Positions 1-6,792 of a DNA stretch of 8,333 bases are shown here, in pieces. The notes below the pieces were generated by a model. That model saw only the letters and a program-made list of their open reading frames with translations, searched no databases and had not been told where the DNA came from. Location: contig SFLN01000088.1 of assembly GCA_004554555.1 (NCBI GenBank), forward strand, positions 1-8,333, in the 5' to 3' direction. The stretch's first letter is position 1; each line of letters opens with the position of its first letter. This DNA is from [Eubacterium] saphenum. GTDB taxonomy: Bacteria > Bacillota > Clostridia > Oscillospirales > Ruminococcaceae. The position numbers and the translations under genes were made by a program.

Positions 1-2
1 TA

Positions 3-2519
3 ACGTTCTCGCACTACGATTTTTTCATTGTGTTCTGCTCATTTATCGCGCCGATAATAATTGCCGCTTTATACGAAAGCAGACGGTTTTACATTGTGGT
101 GAGCGCATTGTGTTTTGTGGGAATGTCGATTGGGCTGATTTCAAAACTGCTCGACCCGCTTTTCGGACTGTCTGCGATACCGGAAACGGTGCTGACGGTG
201 CTGATAATTGCGTCCTTCACGGTACTGGGCTGGTTCATCACAAAATACCTCTCGGAGCGCAGCGCGGCGCTTGCCGAGGCAATTGACGAAGCGGAAGCGG
301 CGAACAGCTCGAAGAGCAATTTCCTGGCAAATATGAGCCATGAAATCCGCACGCCGATGAACGCGATTGTGGGAATGACGGAGCTTATACTGCGCGAGCA
401 CGACATAAGCGAAAACGTGCAGGAAAACTGCTTCAACATACAAAATTCGGGACGAAGCCTGCTGTCGATAATCAACGACATTCTGGATTTCTCGAAAATC
501 GAGTCGGGGAAAATGGAGCTGATTGAGGAGAACTTCAACATTTCTTCCACGCTCAACGACGTTATAAATATGGCGATAACGCGAAAGGGCGACAAAAAGC
601 TGGAGATAATCGTCCACGCTGACCCCGAGATACCGATAGGACTAATCGGCGATGAAGTCCGCATACGCCAGGTTATCATAAACCTTGTGACAAACGCGAT
701 AAAATACACGCGCGAGGGGTGCGTATCGATAAGGGTATCGCAGACGAAGCACGATTACGGGATAAACCTGTCGGTATCGGTTGCGGACACGGGAATAGGC
801 ATAACCGAGGTTGACCTTGAGAAGATTTTCTCGAGCTTCGAGCAGGTTGACACGAAGAAAAACCGCTCCGTTGAGGGAACGGGACTGGGACTTGCGATAT
901 CGAAGAAGCTGATAACGCAGATGGGCGGCTTTATAAACGTGACGAGCGAGTACGGAAAAGGCTCGGAGTTTAGGTTTGTGATACCGCTGAGAGTGAGCGA
1001 CCCGAAGCCGTTTGTGACAATCGGCAACGCGGATAAAATTCACGCGGCGGGCTATATAAACTTCAAGAAATATATGCACCCGAAAATTGCCGAGGAGTAC
1101 CGCCTGCTAATCGCAGAGCTGTCGCAGACGCTGCACACCGACATCAAGCTGTACGGGACGATGGACGAGCTGAAAGAGGCGGCGAAGCAGAAGAAGTTCA
1201 CGCACCTTTTCGCGCCGCGCGAGCATTACATTGAGAATACGGATTTCTTCCTGAGCCAAGCCGCGAAATCCGAGGTAATCGTGATACAGGACCGTCTGAA
1301 CGCGATTGAAGTGCCGAAAAGCGTAAAGTGTATGTACAAACCGTTTTACATCTTGTCGGTGAGCGCGATTTTCAATCACGAAAGCGTTGTGACAAATCTG
1401 GGTGAACGCAGGAACTCGACAACGCGTTTCTCGGCACCGAAAGCGCGCATACTCATCGTTGACGACAACCCGATAAACCTCAAGGTAGCGGCGGGACTGA
1501 TGCGCCCATACCACATGCAGGTGATAACCGCGGACTGCGCGAAAACCGCATTTTCGCTGCTCAGGTCGAAGGACTTCCACATTGTCTTTATGGACCACAT
1601 GATGCCGGAAATCGACGGTGTTGAGGCAACGCAGATTATACGCTCGATGGACGGCGATTATTACAAGAAGCTGCCGATAATCGCGCTTACTGCAAACGCG
1701 GTGAACGGAGCGCGCGAAACGTTTCTGGAAGCGGGAATGAACGACTTTATTGCAAAGCCGATTGAGCTTTCGGCACTGGACAGAGTGCTGAAAACGTGGC
1801 TGCCGAAGGAGCTGATAAAAGCGCCGACCGAGGACGAGCTGCACATTGATGACAAGCGAAAAGCCGCTCCGAAACCCGAGGAAAAAACCGAGCTTTTCGA
1901 CCCGGAAACGGGTGTTTTCTACACGGGCGGCGACGAAGAAGCGTACCTTGAGATACTTGAGATTTACGTCAATAAAAGCAAAGCGAAGCGGGAATACATA
2001 CAGCAATTGTTCGATGAAAAATCTTGGAAAAACTACGTTATCGAGGTACACGCGCTGAAAAGCACATCGCTGACAATCGGCTCAAAGCCGCTGTCGGAGC
2101 TTGCGAAGGAGCTGGAGCTTGCGGGCAAATCCGAGAATTTCAAGCTGATTGAGGAAAAGCACGCGGAATTGATGGAGCTTTACGAAAAAGTTGCGAAAAT
2201 CGCGGGCGATTATCTCGCAAAGATGAAGCCCGCTGCCGAAGCCGCTCCGGCAGACGCTTCCGAGGAGATTTTGACGGAGATTTCGGTTGAAGAAGCCGAG
2301 AAACTTGTTCGTGAGACAATCGCGGCATGCGAGAATTTCGACGGTGACGCGGCGGCTGAGATTTGCAAAAAAGCTGACGGAAAATCTTGCGGCGGGGTTG
2401 CCTTGAAGCCGCTGTTTAACGCGGTTTGCGAGCTTGCCGAGGACTTTGAGTACGACGAAGCGGGAAAGAAAGCCGAGGAAATTCTCGAAAAGGTGAAAGG
2501 CGGTGCGGAAAATGGCTGA
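3..2519 (+). CDS. Hybrid sensor histidine kinase with receiver and HPt domains (5' partial)
   Basis: Membrane-bound phosphorelay kinase. The frame is open to the window edge, so the start is probably upstream; a GTG at 30 is possible but has no clear ribosome binding site. Residues below are counted from that GTG. Hydrophobic segments lie at about 1-16, 20-41 and 52-74, followed by an Ala/Glu-rich linker helix. HisKA has the H-box HEIRTP with phospho-accepting His104. The HATPase domain shows the N-box (NLVTNA, 218-223), G1 (DTGIG, 253-257) and G2 (GTGLGL, 283-288). Residues about 335-455 look like a receiver without its aspartate, ending in a KPF motif. The true receiver (about 472-590) has VDDN, Asp522, Thr554 and Lys577. 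An HPt domain follows, with His674 in HALKS. The last 90 residues are an acidic helical tail of unknown role. No periplasmic sensor domain is visible, so the signal is unknown. It heads an operon with a DegV protein and an HD-GYP regulator, its likely phosphoryl target. Confidence 0.95.
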   Translation, partial: TFSHYDFFIVFCSFIAPIIIAALYESRRFYIVVSALCFVGMSIGLISKLLDPLFGLSAIPETVLTVLIIASFTVLGWFITKYLSERSAALAEAIDEAEAANSSKSNFLANMSHEIRTPMNAIVGMTELILREHDISENVQENCFNIQNSGRSLLSIINDILDFSKIESGKMELIEENFNISSTLNDVINMAITRKGDKKLEIIVHADPEIPIGLIGDEVRIRQVIINLVTNAIKYTREGCVSIRVSQTKHDYGINLSVSVADTGIGITEVDLEKIFSSFEQVDTKKNRSVEGTGLGLAISKKLITQMGGFINVTSEYGKGSEFRFVIPLRVSDPKPFVTIGNADKIHAAGYINFKKYMHPKIAEEYRLLIAELSQTLHTDIKLYGTMDELKEAAKQKKFTHLFAPREHYIENTDFFLSQAAKSEVIVIQDRLNAIEVPKSVKCMYKPFYILSVSAIFNHESVVTNLGERRNSTTRFSAPKARILIVDDNPINLKVAAGLMRPYHMQVITADCAKTAFSLLRSKDFHIVFMDHMMPEIDGVEATQIIRSMDGDYYKKLPIIALTANAVNGARETFLEAGMNDFIAKPIELSALDRVLKTWLPKELIKAPTEDELHIDDKRKAAPKPEEKTELFDPETGVFYTGGDEEAYLEILEIYVNKSKAKREYIQQLFDEKSWKNYVIEVHALKSTSLTIGSKPLSELAKELELAGKSENFKLIEEKHAELMELYEKVAKIAGDYLAKMKPAAEAAPADASEEILTEISVEEAEKLVRETIAACENFDGDAAAEICKKADGKSCGGVALKPLFNAVCELAEDFEYDEAGKKAEEILEKVKGGAENG

Positions 2520-3375
2520 GCAAAAGGTAAAAATTGTCGCGGAGTGCGTGTGCGATTTGCCGAGAACCTGGCTTAGCAAGCACAATGTCGATATCGTGTA
2601 CTTCACGATTGAAACCGACCGCGGCGTGTTTCTGGACACCTTAGAAATCACCTCCGAGAACATAATTTCGTATATGAAGTCGGGCGGCAAAAACGCGCAT
2701 TCCGCTGCGCCTCTGCCCGCTGTTTATAAGGAAACGTTCGAGAAAAATCTCGCGGAATTCGACGATGTAATACTGGTGGCAATCAGCAGCGGCGTGAGTC
2801 TTTCCTGCGAAAACGCGGACAAAGCAGTCGAACTGCTCGGCGAAAAAGGCAGACGCGTTCACATTTTCGATTCGGGACATCTTTCGTCCGGGCTTGGGCA
2901 TCTTGTGATAAAGGCAGCTAAACTGGCTGAAAAAGGTCATACGGCAAGCGAAATTCTGGCGGCTCTCGAAGCGCTTAAAGACAAGGTTTCGACGAGTTTT
3001 ATTGCGGAAAACGCTGACTATTTGTATATGAACGGCAAGGTTTCCGAGAAGGTGAAAAAAATCTGCACGTTGTTTGACATACACCCGATTTTAATGATGA
3101 AAAACGGCGAACTCACGCTGAAATCGGTGACGCGCGGCGATTACCGGAAAGCGTGCAGGCGGTATATCAAAAGGACGCTGAGCCGCGCGAAATCGATTGA
3201 CAAGACCGTAGGTTTTATCACGCAGGCGGGCTGTAACACAAAGATGATTGAGTGGATAAAAAGCGAGGTTTCAAAGGAATTCGAGTTTGAAAATCTGGTT
3301 GTGACAAAGGCTTCGGCGACAATTTCGAGCAACTGCGGACCTAACACCTTTGGCGTACTTTTTGTTGAGAAGTAA
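2512..3375 (+). CDS. DegV family protein (fatty-acid-binding)
   Basis: Predicted cytoplasmic lipid-binding protein of 287 residues, close to the usual DegV length of about 280-290. In studied Firmicutes this family binds fatty acids, presenting them to fatty acid kinase FakA in the FakB subgroup. Family landmarks are the N-terminal CDLP (residues 14-17), SSGVSLSCENA where the family has SSGLSGTY-like sequence, FDSGHLSSGLGHL (family: viDS...s.G.G), NADYLYMNGKVS where the family has a LxYLkkGGRI segment, HPILMMKNGEL (family: KPil...dG), and a C-terminal GPNTFGVLF. The ATG at 2512 is preferred over an in-frame GTG at 2503 because AAAGGCGG at 2496-2503 is well placed for it. It overlaps the kinase stop by 8 bases (ATGGCTGA), indicating translational coupling. 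Several ligand-site motifs differ from the consensus: AECVCDLP in place of DSTCDLP, and HSAAPLP near the usual TSQPS. The bound lipid may therefore be atypical. No fakA-like kinase is in the window. Confidence 0.88.
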   Translation: MAEQKVKIVAECVCDLPRTWLSKHNVDIVYFTIETDRGVFLDTLEITSENIISYMKSGGKNAHSAAPLPAVYKETFEKNLAEFDDVILVAISSGVSLSCENADKAVELLGEKGRRVHIFDSGHLSSGLGHLVIKAAKLAEKGHTASEILAALEALKDKVSTSFIAENADYLYMNGKVSEKVKKICTLFDIHPILMMKNGELTLKSVTRGDYRKACRRYIKRTLSRAKSIDKTVGFITQAGCNTKMIEWIKSEVSKEFEFENLVVTKASATISSNCGPNTFGVLFVEK

Positions 3376-3380
3376 AGGGA
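3374..3380 (+). promoter_or_regulatory. Ribosome binding site deciding the HD-GYP start
   Basis: AAAGGGA overlaps the stop codon of the DegV gene and lies 5 bases before the ATG at 3386. It supports that ATG over the in-frame start at 3350, which would add 12 residues before the receiver domain. Confidence 0.7.
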
Positions 3381-3385
3381 TTTTT

Positions 3386-4420
3386 ATGTATCATATTCTG
3401 ATTGTCGATGACGACAAAACAAATTTATCTGCCGCGAAAAACGCACTTTCGGACGCGTACAAAATCACCGCGGTAACATCGGGAGAGCAGGCGCTGAAGT
3501 TTCTGAACAACAACATCTGCGACCTTATACTGCTTGACATAAATATGCCGGAGATGGACGGTTTTGAGGTTATGGACAAGATAAAGGCGAATCCGGAGCG
3601 CGCGAATATACCGATAATTTTCCTCACTGCCGACAATGACCCGCAGACCGAAAGCCGCTGTCTTGAAGCGGGCGCGATGGACTTTATCGCAAAGCCGTTT
3701 GTGCTGAACGTGATGATGTCGAGGATAAGCAAGCTGCTTGAACTTGAAGCGCTGCGAAAGGACCTCGCAGGGCAGCTTGAGGAGCGCACGCGTCATATCA
3801 AGCACATTCAGGAAATGATGATATTGGGCATGGCGTCGATGGTTGAGAGCCGCGATTTGTCAACAGGCGGTCACATAAAGCGGACAAGTATGGTTGTGGA
3901 GATATTTGCGGCGAGACTCTCGCGCGAAATTCCGAATCTGTCGAAATCATTTTTGGAGAAGGTAATACGCGCTGCGCCGATGCACGATTTGGGGAAAATC
4001 GCGGTTGACGATGTGATACTGCGAAAGCAAGCGAAATTCACGCCCGAGGAGTACACCGAGATGAAGAAGCACTCCGCCGAGGGCGCGCGGATAGTAAAGC
4101 AAATCCTCGAGGGCATTGAGGAAGAAGAGTTTGTGAAAATTGCCGTGAACGTCGCGCATTATCATCACGAAAAGTGGGACGGGACAGGCTATCCCGAGGG
4201 GCTTTCGGGCGAGGATATACCGCTTGAAGCGAGAATAATGGCGCTGGCGGACGTGTTTGACGCGTTGGTTTCAAGGCGGTGCTACAAGGAAGCGTTCCCG
4301 TACAGCGAAGCGTTCGGGATTATCGAGAACTCGTTCGGCACGCACTTTGACCCGCAGCTCGGAAAAATCTTCCTTGAATGCCGCCAGCAGCTGGAGGAAC
4401 TTTATAAAAGTATGACATAA
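3386..4420 (+). CDS. Response regulator with HD-GYP domain (cyclic-di-GMP phosphodiesterase)
   Basis: RpfG-type two-domain regulator of 344 residues, predicted to hydrolyse cyclic-di-GMP when its receiver is phosphorylated. The receiver (about 2-118) has acidic residues Asp8/Asp9, phosphoacceptor Asp51 in LLDINMPEMDG, Thr81 and Lys103 (AKPF). A helical linker (about 118-145) leads to the HD-GYP domain (about 146-340). That domain carries His163 (GGHIKR), the HD pair His200-Asp201 in MHDLGKI, His229 (KKHSAEGA), the HYHHEKWDGTGYPEGLSG block at 258-275 containing GYP, and Asp289 in ALADVFDAL. All the expected metal-binding residues are present, so it should be active. The ATG at 3386 is chosen over an upstream in-frame start at 3350 because AAAGGGA (3374-3380) sits 5 bases before it and it begins directly at the receiver (MYHILIVDDD). 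It lies 10 bases after the DegV gene and is the last gene of the operon. The hybrid kinase upstream, with its HPt domain, is the natural phosphodonor. Confidence 0.94.
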   Translation: MYHILIVDDDKTNLSAAKNALSDAYKITAVTSGEQALKFLNNNICDLILLDINMPEMDGFEVMDKIKANPERANIPIIFLTADNDPQTESRCLEAGAMDFIAKPFVLNVMMSRISKLLELEALRKDLAGQLEERTRHIKHIQEMMILGMASMVESRDLSTGGHIKRTSMVVEIFAARLSREIPNLSKSFLEKVIRAAPMHDLGKIAVDDVILRKQAKFTPEEYTEMKKHSAEGARIVKQILEGIEEEEFVKIAVNVAHYHHEKWDGTGYPEGLSGEDIPLEARIMALADVFDALVSRRCYKEAFPYSEAFGIIENSFGTHFDPQLGKIFLECRQQLEELYKSMT

Positions 4421-4458
4421 AAAAGTCCCCGTGAAGAGCAGTTCTTCTCGGGGATTTT
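4421..4458. terminator. Intrinsic terminator between convergent operons, probably bidirectional
   Basis: The stem pairs TCCCCG (4426-4431) with CGGGGA (4449-4454), continues past one T-T mismatch with GAAGA (4433-4437) and TCTTC (4443-4447), and has a 5-base loop GCAGT. On the plus strand it is followed by TTTT (4455-4458). On the minus strand the A-run at 4419-4424 becomes a T tract. It begins right at the HD-GYP stop codon and lies about 18 bases past the end of the convergent acetyltransferase remnant, so it can serve both strands. Confidence 0.85.
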
Positions 4459-4475
4459 CGGCTTTATAATGCGGT

Positions 4476-4724
4476 TTATCGCGCGTTCAGCATTGAATAA
4501 ACGTAGGTGTCCTTCCACAAGGGGTTGCCTTGCGCGTCCGTCCAAAAGTAGACATTTTGTTTTATGTGGGCTTCTCGTTCAAAGCCGAGGCTTTCGAGAA
4601 GCCGCCAAGAGTTTTGGTTCTCAGGGTCACACTCGGCGAAAATTCTGTGAACGCCGCCCTGAAAAACGTGCTCGATAATCGGCAAATGCCGAACCAACTC
4701 CAGAAACTCCGGTCGTTCGTTCAA
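4476..4724 (-). pseudogene. GNAT acetyltransferase, C-terminal remnant (RimJ/RimL-like)
   Basis: The frame encodes about 82 residues and matches only the C-terminal third of a GNAT N-acetyltransferase. It shows GVHRIFAECDPENQNS, then WRLLESLGFEREA, then a tail with YFWTDAQGNPLWKDTYVYSM. In complete RimJ/RimL-type enzymes (about 170-190 residues) the equivalent block R.xAecdp.N..S..LlEklGF.rEg, which covers acetyl-CoA-binding elements, follows 100 or more residues that are absent here. The frame has only a TTG codon at 4722-4724, preceded directly by a TAA stop, and no convincing ribosome binding site. The first 20 or so residues do not look like GNAT. Within them, HLPIIEH is encoded by a 22-bp stretch (4668-4689) identical to 5102-5123 in the aldo/keto reductase gene, so this looks like a recombination scar. 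It is most likely non-functional. Confidence 0.75.
4668..4689 (-). repeat. 22-bp exact copy of an aldo/keto reductase tail segment
   Basis: These 22 bases are identical, in the same orientation, to 5102-5123, which encode HLPIIEH in the aldo/keto reductase. Sequence similarity stops abruptly at both ends. The copy sits at the junction between the acetyltransferase remnant and the AT-rich insert. It marks either a duplication scar or a direct repeat left by an insertion. Confidence 0.8.
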
Positions 4725-4781
4725 TTAGTAATCTGCGCGACAAATGGGAATTTGACATCTTGAAAAATACGATTTCCATAA

Positions 4782-5000
4782 CTATATAACATGAATTATT
4801 TCAGATATAAACCAAATTGCTAAAAAAACTGATAAAATCGAAAATGCAATCAATATCTGCTTTCTTTTTTTAGTAAATTTGGGGTCTTTATTGTTTTTAC
4901 TATAATCTATATAGATTCCAAAATTACTATATACTTGCATAATACACAATAAAAATAGAATTCCGCTTTGTATAACGTAACGATATTTTTCCATATTCAT
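4782..5000 (-). CDS. Small two-helix membrane protein, unknown function
   Basis: I do not recognise this protein. It has 72 residues: a first hydrophobic helix at about 8-31 (QSGILFLLCIMQVYSNFGIY), a very basic polar loop (DYSKNNKDPKFTKKRK, about 32-47), and a second helix at about 48-69 (ILIAFSILSVFLAIWFISEI). A near-perfect Shine-Dalgarno sequence GGAGGAG (minus strand, 5003-5009) precedes two possible ATGs at 5000 and 4994. Spacing fits the first acceptably, and the second is also possible. A longer in-frame start at 5030 would read through the ribosome binding site and is rejected. The gene is far richer in A+T than all its neighbours and lies between fragments of a duplicated aldo/keto reductase tail, which suggests a recently acquired or mobile piece. 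The size and topology would fit a small bacteriocin-immunity, toxin-like or accessory membrane protein, but nothing in the sequence decides this. Confidence 0.65.
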   Translation of the reverse strand: MNMEKYRYVIQSGILFLLCIMQVYSNFGIYIDYSKNNKDPKFTKKRKQILIAFSILSVFLAIWFISEIIHVI

Positions 5001-5002
5001 TA

Positions 5003-5009
5003 CTCCTCC
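5003..5009 (-). promoter_or_regulatory. Strong Shine-Dalgarno of the small membrane protein gene
   Basis: GGAGGAG on the minus strand lies 2 bases before the ATG at 5000 and 8 bases before an in-frame ATG at 4994. It is the best ribosome binding site in the window and the main reason to believe that the small AT-rich frame is translated. Confidence 0.7.
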
Positions 5010-5026
5010 GAATTCTGATTTATTGT

Positions 5027-5055
5027 GCAAACGCTCTCGCTCGCCTTGCCGAAAA
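5027..5055 (-). repeat. In-frame, internally deleted copy of the aldo/keto reductase tail
   Basis: Bases 5027-5040 are identical to 5129-5142, 5041-5043 match 5163-5165, and 5044-5055 are identical to 5170-5181. The copy lacks 24 bases (8 codons) relative to the gene. On the minus strand it reads FGKASESVC, against FGKAS-DCISCGQC-ESVC in the reductase. It therefore lacks the first three cysteines of the second 4Fe-4S motif. It starts 4 bases after the reductase stop codon and lies in the same reading frame. It is untranslated unless the stop is read through. Confidence 0.8.
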
Positions 5056-5059
5056 GCAA

Positions 5060-6190
5060 TCAGTGCTGCCCGTTCTCAAAATACCCGCCAACAGTTTTGA
5101 GGTGCTCGATAATCGGCAAATGCTGCGGGCAAACGCTCTCGCACTGACCGCAGGAAATGCAGTCGCTTGCCTTGCCGAAAATCTCGGAAAGTCGGTCGTA
5201 ATACTCGCCTTGTGGAGTCCAGTCCTTACCCTTGCTGTCGAGCAAATCGGTGTTGTAGAGGGAAAAATACTTGGGGATAGCGATGTTCATCGGGCAGCCC
5301 TCTGTGCAGTAAGAACAGCCCGTGCAGGGGATAGCGATGTTGCTGTTGATAATCGCGGCAGCCTTTTTGCACAGCTCGCGCTCATCGTTGTTCATCGGGA
5401 CGAAATCGCGCATATAGCTCATATTATCGGCAAGCTGTTCGGGGGTACTCATACCGGAAAGCACCATAAAAACGTTCTCGCAGCTTGCCGCGAAGCGGAT
5501 TGCCCAAGACGGCACGGAAGTGCTGGGGTTATAGTCCTTGAGGAGCTTCTCGGCTTCTTCGGGAACATTTGCGAGGGTGCCGCCCTTGACGGGTTCCATA
5601 ACGATGATTTTCTTGCCGTGCTTGACGGCAACCTCGTGGCACTTGCGGGATTGAACGCCGGCGCTGTCCCAGTCGAGATAGTTTATCTGAAGCTGCACAA
5701 AATCCATTTCGGGGTGTTCTGTGAGGACCTTGTCAAGGAAGTCGGCGCTGTCGTGGAAGGAGAAGCCGATATTCTTGACAAGACCGGCTTTTTTCTTTTC
5801 GATGAGCCAGTTGAAGCAGTCGAGCTCGGTGTACTTTTTGTAGTGGTCAACGCCGACATCGTGAATCAAATAGTAGTCGAAGAAATCGACGCCGGTTTTT
5901 TCGAGCTGCCCGTAAAACACCTTATCGCGCTCCTCAAGCGTGTTGAAAAAGCCCGCGTGGAGCTTTGTGGCAAGGGTATACTTGTCGCGCGGATAACGCG
6001 AGGTGAGCGCAGTTTTGACAGCCTCCTCGCTCTTGCCCGCGCAGTACATAAGTGCGGTGTCGAAGTAGGTGAAGCCGTTTTCGATGAACGCGTCCACCAT
6101 TTTCTTGAGCGTTTCGATATCGATATCGCTGTCATCATTAGGGTTGTTAAGCGGCAGGCGCATTAACCCGAAGCCAAGTTTTTTAGCCAT
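5060..6190 (-). CDS. Aldo/keto reductase with two 4Fe-4S cluster motifs
   Basis: Cytoplasmic NAD(P)H-type oxidoreductase of 376 residues, consisting of a TIM-barrel aldo/keto reductase domain (about 1-270) fused to a ferredoxin-like tail. This is the architecture of the predicted Fe-S oxidoreductases of the aldo/keto reductase family in anaerobes; the substrate is unknown. The catalytic tetrad is visible as Asp44 and Tyr49 (FDTALMY), Lys76 (LATKLH) and His110 (YYLIHD). The tail has two CxxCxxCxxxCP motifs, at Cys289/292/295/299 and Cys344/347/350/354. The ATG at 6190 is chosen because GAGG (6197-6200) lies 6 bases before it and the protein then begins at the usual MxKKLGFGLMRLP. A longer in-frame opening up to 6340 runs through repeat DNA and is rejected. 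No terminator is seen between thiN and this gene, so it may be expressed from the thiN side through the repeat array. A fragmentary second copy of its tail lies behind the stop codon. Confidence 0.93.
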   Translation of the reverse strand: MAKKLGFGLMRLPLNNPNDDSDIDIETLKKMVDAFIENGFTYFDTALMYCAGKSEEAVKTALTSRYPRDKYTLATKLHAGFFNTLEERDKVFYGQLEKTGVDFFDYYLIHDVGVDHYKKYTELDCFNWLIEKKKAGLVKNIGFSFHDSADFLDKVLTEHPEMDFVQLQINYLDWDSAGVQSRKCHEVAVKHGKKIIVMEPVKGGTLANVPEEAEKLLKDYNPSTSVPSWAIRFAASCENVFMVLSGMSTPEQLADNMSYMRDFVPMNNDERELCKKAAAIINSNIAIPCTGCSYCTEGCPMNIAIPKYFSLYNTDLLDSKGKDWTPQGEYYDRLSEIFGKASDCISCGQCESVCPQHLPIIEHLKTVGGYFENGQH

Positions 6191-6207
6191 AAAATACCTC
6201 TTTTCTC

Positions 6208-6353
6208 TCATTTGAAAACCGGCGCCGCGCCGCCGTTCACCGTAATAATCGCGGATTTTCGACAAAATTGTTGCTAACACCAAGCGGAAAATCATCGGGA
6301 ACCGAAACCACTGCGCTGAAAAACGCGCAGAATTCCGCATAATACCGCAGTTT
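6208..6353 (-). repeat. thiN-end repeat unit 8 (most diverged, next to the reductase)
   Basis: It reads VPDDFPLGVSNN, then after a frameshift AIITVNGGAAPVFK plus TGA (6208-6210). It is recognisable but eroded. Its stop codon lies 17 bases before the aldo/keto reductase ATG. Confidence 0.7.
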
Positions 6354-6462
6354 TATGCAAATCTCACTGTTCACACAAAACGGAAAATCGTTGGTAAACC
6401 GAAGCCGCCACTCTGAAAAAACACGCGAAATTCCGCATACTGCCGTAGATTTTCCCCAAAAT
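6354..6462 (-). repeat. thiN-end repeat unit 7 (truncated, degenerate)
   Basis: It retains LRFTNDFPF and a weak SNE equivalent (NSE), but lacks the part encoding the HGGAVLVL tail and the stop, so it is about 109 bp long. The boundary with unit 8 is approximate. Confidence 0.65.
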
Positions 6463-6627
6463 TCACCGCACCTCATTCACCATCAAGACCAAAACCGCCC
6501 CGCCGTGAGCCGTAATAGTCGCGGAATTCACGACAATTTCGTTGCTCAAACCGAGCGGGAAATCGTTGGTGAAGCTCAGACATCCGCGCGATTTTTCACG
6601 CAAAATTCCGCATAACACCGCCGATTT
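6463..6627 (-). repeat. thiN-end repeat unit 6 (165 bp)
   Basis: It reads NEIVVNSATITAHGG, then AVLVLMVNEVR plus TGA (6463-6465). This is the last full-length copy before the eroded end of the array. Confidence 0.85.
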
Positions 6628-6792
6628 TCACCGTTTTTCGTTCACCATCAAGACCAAAACCGCACCGCTATGCACCGTAATAGTCGCGGAATTTCCAGCA
6701 ATTTCGTTGCTCAAACCGAGCGGGAAATCGTTGGTGAAGCTCAGACATCCGCGCGATTTTTCACGCAAAATTCCGCATAACACCGCCAATTT
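6628..6792 (-). repeat. thiN-end repeat unit 5 (165 bp)
   Basis: It reads NEIAGNSATITVHSG, then AVLVLMVNEKR plus TGA (6628-6630). Bases 6706-6805, running into unit 4, differ at about one position from the equivalent bases 6541-6640, a sign of recent duplication or homogenisation. Confidence 0.85.

Noticed and set aside
5001..5030. N-terminal extension of the small membrane protein from the start at 5030
   Set aside because: It would translate through the GGAGGAG ribosome binding site and the reductase-derived fragment. Starts at 5000 or 4994 fit better.
5063..6166. Long open frame on the plus strand opposite the aldo/keto reductase
   Set aside because: It is an antisense shadow. The minus-strand frame has the catalytic tetrad, two cysteine motifs and a ribosome binding site, while this frame shows only low-complexity Val/Ala/Glu-rich sequence.
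6191..6340. N-terminal extension of the aldo/keto reductase
   Set aside because: The extra 50 residues are out-of-frame repeat sequence, and the ATG at 6190 has a good ribosome binding site and a family-typical start.
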